DNA of 64,000 bases, taken from the NCBI GenBank assembly GCA_032622095.1, contig CP136064.1:3406280-3470279 (forward strand), written 5' to 3'. The position numbers and the translations under genes were made by a program. The first letter of the stretch is position 1, and every line of letters begins with the position of its first letter. Below the pieces are notes generated by a model. The model worked only from the letters and a program-made list of their open reading frames with translations, did no database searches and had not been told where the DNA came from. The DNA is from Siphonodentalium dalli (taxonomy: Eukaryota; Mollusca; Scaphopoda; Gadilida; Siphonodentaliidae). Below are positions 56,841 to 64,000 of this stretch, piece after piece.

Positions 56841-57433
56841 CTGGCATCCACCCTTTATCCAGTCGATAAATTTTTATCCTAATGTGCCAGAATAGCCACA
56901 GATTATGGTACATCTCAGTTCCGTCTCAAAGTTAATGATAATGCCTCACTTACATGACAAAGTTATGTTCATTTCTTGTTGAAATATGCCCTAGAATCCC
57001 AATTGTGATTTTTTGTGAAATTTGATACCGTGTTCTGTAAAATCGAATGTTTGAGAGATCTGAAAGGGCTAGGACCCCAATAATTACATATTTCATTGCT
57101 CCAATGATTAGTTAATATAAAAAATACAAAATAGAGTCACATTTCTCAACCAGTTCCAAACAGCATAAACTGATCTAGAAGATATTAGTGAAAAAAACGT
57201 CATATTTTCAACTTCCGGTGGCATTCATTTTGGCGGCCATCTTGGGTAGGGAGTTTCAATTTCGCCCTATAAAAGTGGCATTATGTCTTAGCTTCACGAA
57301 ACTATATACATTTGTTTACATTGTACCAGATTTTCCCGCTATAATTTGCATCAAACTGACTTAGGGCCTAGTCTGAAAAACGGCGGCCATGATGGACGCC
57401 ATCTTGTCTGGAGTTTACACAGCAATTATTTTT
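56841..57433. other. Right interior of the 2.6-kb element
   Basis: GGCGGCCATCTTG-like text occurs twice (near 57231 and 57385-57408). No protein recognised. Confidence 0.4.
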
Positions 57434-57701
57434 TTTCGTGTTAACATTGCTTAAAAGTTGAAGGACAAAATAAGGAATACAATGAGTGGGGTAAAGTTAA
57501 GTCCCAGGGGGTGCAAGGGTACCATATCAGCTCCCGACTATACCCTTTGGTTACCCTCACCTGTATACATGTTTCCGCGACAAGATGTGTATGCACAGCA
57601 GGGTATATTCTCTCACATGGTGACTATCCCCGACTAGATGACCAAAATGATCGCCAAGTTTCGGTTTTAATTTAATAATTTTCGATCTGCAATCTGTTAT
57701 A

Positions 57702-57936
57702 TTAACCCTTCGTGACAGGAGCTTCCTGATTTTTTTGCGAAAACCCTGTGCCAATGCATTCTCTTATATATATACAAGAGAATGCATTGCCTAACAATAT
57801 TTACCTTGACCTTGTAAGCCAGTGCATTCTCTTATATATGAGAGGCTCCCTATGGGAGACTCGCATATATAAGAGAATGCACTGGCAACTGGTCTTTAAT
57901 GATGCACCAGCGCAGCTCCCGTTATGAAAGGGTTAA
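57702..57936. mobile_element. TTAA-type miniature element, family 3 (copy d)
   Basis: TTAA at 57702-57705 and 57933-57936, with ends CCCTTCGTGACAGGAGC and GCTCCCGTTATGAAAGGG. It contains a collapsed hairpin module (57750-57790) and a full one (57822-57886), joined by TTACCTTGACCTTGTAA, the same linker as in 25007-26110. Confidence 0.92.
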
Positions 57937-58939
57937 CCAACAGCAAGTAATTGAAGAACGCACCGATACAATAATGTATTCTTTGCAAATGGCAGAAACC
58001 ATCATGTTAAGCGTGCACGTATATGTGCGGGTTTGAAGGGGGCAGTGGAGCACGTTACTTGGAAGCCACTGCGTCAAAAATTGTAATCCAGAATTCAAAT
58101 TTTGTCCTAACAAAGATAAATATTTGGTTTTTAAATAAAGCTATGTTGTCGTGGGCGTAATACGCTGTCCAATCGGGCGCGGAAATTAATGTCTGATCGA
58201 TGTACAGGCCTCGGTGTGTGCACGTTAGAAAACGCTACTGGAGTCACCACATATAATTATTTATTCATCCAATGAATGAAGATATTATATACAACATATA
58301 TAGTAAATACAATTATATGTACACATGAAATATCTACAGAATAGTAGCAGTAACAGTGCATATATCGCTTGTTAGTATTAGCAGCTATTATGCATGGCCG
58401 ATACAATACATTATTGTAGTTATTTTAATTTTTGTCACATCGTATTACAAGAAAACCATAATCAGAAATGGTAACGCCCTCAAGATCATATTATTAGCCA
58501 TAAATATAAATTATAATATAAAATATATTGGTTACATGAATGCACGGGCCTCAGAATTCCGTTAAAACAACTAATCCTTCAAATTATTACAAAAACTACG
58601 GCTTATTACTTCAGGTTTCTTATTCACCGCACCAGAAAGCTTCTAAATGCGGATAAAAAATCGGAGGCATTGTGTTCCCGCCATAACATCTCCAAGAGTG
58701 CATGGCCCAGCCATTGTTCATACCTAAACAACTAAAGCAATTAACGCGGTCATAATAGTTACATACGGCAACTATATAAGACATCCAGCGAATACACACC
58801 CCACGAAAACCCGAAATGTGTTGTCCTGCGAGATATCCCATCGTTATAGCTCAATTTGACACGGCCAGATTAGCCTTCCTATACAATATCCTAAAACAAT
58901 AAAGCTTCTCAAATTATCGGCATAGTCAATGGAACTTTC
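57937..58939. other. Intergenic DNA
   Basis: No gene or classified repeat recognised; a few short frames without domain features. Confidence 0.4.
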
Positions 58940-58954
58940 ACGAACTTGGACATC

Positions 58955-59429
58955 GACACTTTCTAATCGCATGGTCAGACATATCATCGAATATTGTAAC
59001 TCTGCATGGAGCCCACATCACAAATATTAAAGTATTGTGTTACAGAAATACAAAGAAAAGCAACGAAACTAGTTCGTCAAATCAAAACTCTATGCTACCG
59101 AGACCGAATGATAAGACTCAATATCGAAGATTTAGAGGAGATCTAATCGAGGTATATAAACTGTTGAATGGTCATTACAATATCAATGCCTATGACCTAG
59201 TAGAAAGACATTCATCAGGAACAACAAGAGGACATAATAAAAAGCTACAGATGCCCATTGTTAACAAGGCCATAGGAAAATATTTCTTCACGCAGAAGGT
59301 AGTAAATAGCTGGAAGTCGTCTGGAACTCTATGCCAGACTTCGCTGTTGAGGATCCACCACTCGATCAATTCAAAATATACATAGACTCATTCTTCTATT
59401 ATATAAAATACGAGTTCGACGACAAGTAA
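58955..59429 (+). pseudogene. Decayed non-LTR retrotransposon reverse transcriptase, C-terminal part
   Basis: Four pieces in shifting frames together match the well-known C-terminal tail of LINE-type reverse transcriptases. Piece 1 (about 58965-59020) gives VRHIIEYCNSAWSPHHK. Piece 2 (about 59039-59130) gives EIQRKATKLVRQIKTLCYRD, then IRLNIEDLE. Piece 3 (about 59126-59320) gives RRFRGDLIEVYKLLNG, then TRGHNKKLQMP and GKYFFTQKVVNSW. Piece 4 (about 59317-59429) gives VWNSMPDFAVEDPPLDQFK and a stop. Frame changes separate the pieces, so the copy is dead. The catalytic core (FADD-type motif) and endonuclease are absent, consistent with a 5'-truncated insertion. The clade (jockey- or CR1-like) is not resolved. 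Confidence 0.82.
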
Positions 59430-59613
59430 TATGTTCAAGTGACTCACAAGTAAATATCGAATGACGATACATATATTTGTAAACAAACATTGCAAATAAT
59501 TTTATTGGGACGAAAAGTCGCAAGACTTGTTCCGTATTATGATGATGATGATGATGATATTATTATTGATAGAACAAACCACTATTATGACGATCGTGTC
59601 GTTATTTGTTTCA

Positions 59614-60027
59614 AATACGTATCAATTGACATGCATGTACGCACCCGTCCCCTTATTAAAATCAACATATTTCGACCATTTTAGGGGAACTCCGCGAATT
59701 CGGGGATTTCCGCAAATAGGAACCTACTGCAAATTGTCACACCGATCAGCACCAATTAACGAACCGTGGCTGACTCGGCTGTATCCGAATAACCTCTTTA
59801 AAATACGTATCAATTGAGATATACGCACCCGTTCCCTCATTAAAATCAACACATTTCGACCATGTTAGTGAACTCCGCGAATTCGGGGAACTTCGCAAAT
59901 TTACCTCCGCAAATAGGGGACCTACTGCAAACTGTCACACCGATCAGCACATAATTAACGAACCGGTGGATGACTCGGCTGTCTCAGACTACACTCTTTA
60001 AAATACTTATCAATTGACATACGCATT
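59614..60027 (+). repeat. About 190-200-bp tandem duplication
   Basis: 59614-59801 and 59802-60001 are diverged copies starting AATACGTATCAATTGA, with CCGCGAATTCGGGGA and GTCACACCGATCAGCAC. The first bases of a third copy follow at 60002-60027. Confidence 0.88.
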
Positions 60028-61217
60028 TTACAAATTATATTTTTCATTTCTTCTATTTGTAATTGGCATAGCTTATCACAAACCAAAAGCAACGACAATA
60101 AACGAAATTGAAATTGCAACTACACCTTTTACCGGACTCGGGGTCGCATTACAACTTTTAATGCGTCCCAAAACAACCGGATTTTTTTTTATCTATAAAT
60201 AAAACGGCCAGCGAACCATAGCTATCTAGAATCTCTAGATTAGTATACACCGGGGCACAGGCCCCTGGGGAAATTTTTCTAAAATACCAATAAAGACTAT
60301 ACCAGTGTAAAGGTTCCAATCATCGATTTTGGCTAAAACCACACCAACTATCAAAACCCTACAAATTCTCGAAATCGATAATTGCAACCAAAATATCCCC
60401 CAGTATGTCTTATTGGCATAAAATTCCCTTTCATTTGACATATAACTTGGCGAAATCGAACGAAGCGAAGTCGAGATATGATATAGGAAAGTACCGAATT
60501 CTACCGAACAAATCGGCTCGTCAGTCTGCCTGTCCGCCGAGCGCCCTTTGACCTCGTAATAAAATCAATATTTTCGAGAAATAAATTGTAGCGAACGTGT
60601 ATTTAACCGCGATGTCATAACCTATAAATGCTCACATATATTCTACGTCATTCCGAAGCCACCAATACCTATTTTATTTCACTCGGTGTGTTTGTGTTCG
60701 ATATTATACACTTTATTCATCAAAGGAATTTCAGAAACTAGACACGTCTGGACTTGCAGTAAATATTGAAACCGAAAGTAAGACAAGAGTGTACGGGTCA
60801 AGGTCACGTGGAATTCCCAAAATTTTAGGATTGTATCAAAGCAAATTCAAATTATTTAACTATACTTTCAAGTGCATTTCTGTTTTTAAATCTGATAAAT
60901 GTGTTGGAACAGAGAAAATTAATAATTCATGTGTTTCTTCAATACTCTATCGGAGATCTATGCATATTTATTTTTTCAAGCCAACATTTGTGAACTTTAA
61001 TCTCGAATCTCGATTATTGTCAATCAATCAGCAAGTCACTCAAAATTTATTGCAAGTCACAGACGTTAATCGAAGTTAATCCGTTGATTGGCTACTTTGC
61101 ATGGATTACACGATGTCGATCGTAGAAAATCACAGTGTCTTGATATGCTACGTCATTGATCATGCGAGAAAATTTCATAGAATTCTGTGCAGCACAGGTT
61201 ACACTAGATCATACCAT
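60028..61217. other. Intergenic DNA with one fold-back relative
   Basis: 60258-60330 matches one arm of 51845-51926 (CCCCTGGGG, TAAAATACCAATAAAGACTA). Otherwise no gene is recognised. Confidence 0.45.
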
Positions 61218-61688
61218 GAATCTCTATTACATGGATAACGAGAGATCATATTCCACCAGTGCAATAATCTTGGAACTGTTTTGACAGGGAACCTTATAAA
61301 GTCGATAAAATAACCCGGGGAATATATTTCTTAGTTATTATCTGTCCCTTAATAATGTTCTTCGGTGAAGGTCCCAACTCGAAATTCCATCCTTTTCTCT
61401 GACTTTTGTGAGCCGATATCACAATAAACATTGAATTACCCAGGAAAAAATCCATAATCGTAAGCGACGCAACGCCAAATTGCTCACAAATTCACTTAAA
61501 TCGTGAAATTTCGAGTTGGGACCGTCACATACAGTGAAATACATTATTAAGGAAAAGATAATAACTAAGAAATATATTCCCCGAATTATTTTCAATTTTA
61601 TAAGGTTCCCTGTCAAAATTTCAAAAAGTTGAACGGTTTTGTACTGGTGGAATATGATCTCTACGGGCATTAGCCATAGTAGAGATTC
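61218..61688. mobile_element. Fold-back element, about 470 bp
   Basis: Inverted arms: GAATCTCTATTACATGG ... TCATATTCCACCAGTGCA ... TTTGACAGGGAACCTTATAA on the left, and TTATAAGGTTCCCTGTCAAA ... TGGTGGAATATGA ... GTAGAGATTC on the right. The centre has AATTACCCAGGAAAAAATCC. A half copy is at 53182-53511. Confidence 0.85.
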
Positions 61689-61990
61689 GTGGCATGATCT
61701 ATAATGTTACAATTGCGATCGTAACCAAAGACTGATATGAGTTGTCTTTATGAACAATAGGCCTGCAGGTAACAACTCATACAAATTTACATGCATGCAT
61801 CGCGATTCATTCTTTACAATTGGATTCACAATCCGCTTTGTCACATATTTGGGACATCGCTTCTCAATAACTTGTAAACTCACCAGCCTCGTACAAGATT
61901 TAGAAAATATTTCAACCAAGATTTGAAATTTTTTTATTAGCTATATGTATATGGTATATGTATATGGGAGGCCAAATTCACATTTAATAA

Positions 61991-62141
61991 TGAATTGCGC
62001 TTAAGCGCAATTGATTGCGCTTAAGCGCAAATACCACATATTGTGCTTAAGCGCAAATAGGGCATTTACGTTTAAGCGTAATTAATTACGCTTAAGTGCA
62101 ATTAATTGCGCTTAAGCGCAATCAATTGCGCTTAAGCATAA
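61991..62141. repeat. Left array of seven CTTAAG-centred palindromes
   Basis: Spacings between centres are 20, 26, 25, 20, 20 and 20 bp. The unit is TTGCGCTTAAGCGCAA with single-base variants. Confidence 0.93.
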
Positions 62142-62436
62142 TTGTGACTACTATCTAACCTACCCATAAACTATTAGCATGACCTGGTGTATCACCTAGC
62201 AACACAAGATGAGCATTGGGCTAATTTTGACCTTTACTCAACAGTCAACTGTGAGTATGTGTTCAACAAGGAGAATCCCTAATTACATATTATCAGCATC
62301 CCTCTATCCAAAGAATTGATGTCGCCTTCCCGGAACTCTTAGTAATTTTTTGTATGATGTTTTTAATGTATTTTTGCACAGATTTTAGCCTATACATGCA
62401 TGCGGTGTCACTGCATGAGGGCTTTCTTACCTCATA

Positions 62437-62646
62437 CAGTAATGCTCTAATTAATCGACTTCTTAACCACCGCAGAATTATGGGTAACGTTTCAGGATTT
62501 AGTCGGAAATATGGCTTGTTGCCATTCATCGAAAAGCTCTCGAGAGCTTTCCAATGAATGGCAACAAGCCATATTTCCGACTAAATCCTGAAAAGTTATC
62601 CATAATTCTGCTGTGGTTAAGGAGTCGATTAATTAGAGCATTACTG
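62437..62646. mobile_element. Fold-back miniature element, family 4 (copy g), nested
   Basis: TA-flanked, ends CAGTAATGCTCTAATTAATC and complement, arms near perfect. Confidence 0.94.
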
Positions 62647-63172
62647 TATGGTTTACTTATTGACTTAAATCAGGGGGAAAAAACCCTATTTTCATATTAT
62701 CAGCAGCCCTGTCCAAAAAATGGTGTGTAATCACTGGAGCTTTGGTGTCTCAGTCCTGGAGCTCTAGTTTTTCTTATTATATCAGCATCTCTTGCACAAA
62801 TCTATAGTATTTCCATGATCATATAGTGTGAATGTGGTGTCACAGAGGGCTTGCTTCCCTCACGGGCATATGGTGTGCCTGTATACTCGAAAATTTAAGA
62901 AAATCAATGTCGCCCCGACTAATACAGAAAGTAATGCTATTGCAATTAGCCCCAACTAATATATACCGAAGATAATATAATGCTATCACGAGTCGCTCCA
63001 ACTAAAACAGAAGGTGATACTATTGCGAGTCAGCCATTTTGATAAAGAAGTTGGGCTAGCTCCCTACCCAATCAAACCAATGAAACCAAGAGGTGACATG
63101 TCAATAGGAGTTAATGCTAAGTTATGGAGAAACCTATTTATTCACCAGGGGTGTTTTGTTACATATAACCAT

Positions 63173-63318
63173 GAATTGCGCTTAAGCGCAAATAATTACT
63201 TGCGCTTAAGCGCAATGATTGCGCGTAAGAGCAATTGATTTCGCTTAAGCGTAATTATTTGCGCTTAAGCGCCATTAATTGCGCTTAAGCGTAATTGATT
63301 GCGCTTAAGCACAATTAA
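63173..63318. repeat. Right array of seven CTTAAG-centred palindromes
   Basis: Spacings are 24, 19, 20, 20, 20 and 20 bp. One copy reads GCGCGTAAGAGC and is partly degraded. Confidence 0.93.
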
Positions 63319-63346
63319 TTATTAAATGTGAATTTGGCCTCCCATA

Positions 63347-63865
63347 TATGTACATGTTCCTACCATATACCATGCATACTGGTACCCTGACAAGGTCCAA
63401 AAGAGGAAAACGGTCAGATGCGCATATCCTACCATGATGCATGAGCACAAATCGCGATACGTATCACATCATAGATAGCAGGGGTGTATCATTGCAGCCC
63501 TAGGTCCAATTAGTATAGATACACAGATAATAAGTCCAATCTTATTATGGATAGGGTTCACTGAATTAAACTTTTAATTGGAACTCACACAATATTACAG
63601 TGATATTAGTACATATTCATTATGTTCACTGTATCGCGATAGTCCGAATGTATTGTGGGAACTGAGTCGTGATAGATATCCTATATACATGACAAATATC
63701 GCAATGTGTGCGCTGTATGATTATCTCATTCACTCCCAACTTTCTGAGGATTTCGGAATAAATTAACGTGTACCGACTTCCCTGGCGATATTGCCAGTTT
63801 TTATAGTTTTTTTTTTGTATCATGAATTCACGATGGTAGCAAACAGATCCAAGACAGCATCTGCA
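63347..63865. other. Intergenic DNA
   Basis: No gene or classified repeat recognised. Confidence 0.4.
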
Positions 63866-64000
63866 CATGCATGCGCGTATATACAGACCGCCCCACCCAT
63901 TACAACCAGATCCCAGCAAACATGCATGCGCGTATATACAGACCGCCCCACCCATCACAACCCGATCCCAGCAAACATGCATGCGCGTATATACAGACCG
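63866..64000 (+). repeat. 55-bp tandem repeat running off the window
   Basis: CATGCATGCGCGTATATACA starts at 63866, 63921 and 63976, each followed by GACCG; the full copies continue CCCCACCCAT and CCCAGCAAA. The array continues to the last base of the window. Confidence 0.92.

Larger units (their letters stand above)
54897..57540. mobile_element. 2.6-kb terminal-inverted-repeat element carrying a minisatellite
   Basis: Inverted ends of about 115 bp: the left starts TAGTCCGGGGGCTAATAGGG, the right read inward starts TAGTCGGGAGCTGATATGG. Both continue GGTACCCTTGCACCCCC, GGGACTTAACTTTACCCCAC, TGTCCTTCAACTTT and GCAATGTTAACACGAAAAA. The flanks share TAC (54894-54896 and 57541-57543), a possible 3-bp target duplication. 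No transposase is seen. The interior is mostly minisatellite. Confidence 0.82.
61965..63344. mobile_element. 1.38-kb TA-flanked element with palindrome arrays at both ends
   Basis: TA flanks at 61963-61964 and 63345-63346. The inverted ends TGGGAGGCCAAATTCACATT and complement continue to TTAATAAT. Directly inside each end are seven copies of the palindrome TTGCGCTTAAGCGCAA or close variants (61991-62141 and 63173-63318). Centre-to-centre spacing is 20 bp for most neighbours (a few of 19 or 24-26). The middle has no transposase and contains a family 4 element (62437-62646). TA flanks suggest Tc1/mariner-type mobilisation; arrayed palindromes suggest binding of a dimeric protein. Confidence 0.88.

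Noticed and set aside
59490-59817. Frames over the ATG/GAT microsatellite and the 190-bp duplication
   Set aside because: Low-complexity start and no conserved features.
61991-63318. CRISPR-like look of regularly spaced palindromes
   Set aside because: Spacers are only about 4-10 bp and non-unique, the repeats are palindromic throughout, and the sequence is eukaryotic.
1-64000. LTR retrotransposons, integrated viral genes, rRNA or tRNA clusters
   Set aside because: I looked for long terminal repeats with TG...CA ends, gag-pol motifs, capsid-like proteins and conserved RNA gene sequence, and saw none.

Overview
This window is animal nuclear DNA, AT-rich and made almost entirely of repeats. 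Evidence for an animal: an acyl-CoA:acylglycerol acyltransferase (DGAT2/MOGAT family) exon with GT-AG splice signals, other spliced exons, non-autonomous Helitrons, hAT, pogo-like and TTAA-type transposons, and a decayed non-LTR retrotransposon. A marine invertebrate, perhaps a mollusc, fits the repeat style; that is inference, and no species is claimed. There is a 100-N assembly gap at 46560-46659.

Layout. 1-11000: a diverged host repeat (about 0.5 kb period) riddled with nested miniature elements, a 43-bp minisatellite (2231-2962) and a hAT element with a perfect 8-bp target duplication (9907-10809). 11579-24208: a near-identical 1353-bp tandem array in which ten copies of a 453-bp inverted-repeat element (M) alternate with nine copies of a 900-bp spacer (S). 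24300-33200: more fold-back elements, amplified hairpin modules, and (29203-29908) the last exon of a repeat-containing protein gene that I do not recognise. 33490-35170: three consecutive Helitron-like elements. 35400-40100: tandem-core elements around a second spliced exon (37470-37634) resembling the protein at 29282. 40601-44782: a pogo-like transposon containing a second terminal-inverted-repeat element and the 3' end of a transposase. 47092-47664 (minus): the acyltransferase exon, whose downstream exons are not visible. 48500-64000: palindrome clusters, TTAA elements, a 2.6-kb inverted-repeat element carrying a minisatellite, a reverse-transcriptase relic, and a 1.38-kb element with seven near-identical palindromes at each end, mostly spaced 20 bp apart.

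Few protein genes can be supported: two or three real host exons and two transposon relics. The most striking observations are (i) a 67-bp perfect hairpin module shared by miniature elements with three different TTAA-type termini, (ii) insertions flanked by unusually long (about 50-105 bp) direct duplications, (iii) the M-S array with an alternating base that shows a dimeric higher-order period, (iv) the 7+7 palindrome element, and (v) several unrelated tandem-core families sharing one short motif.
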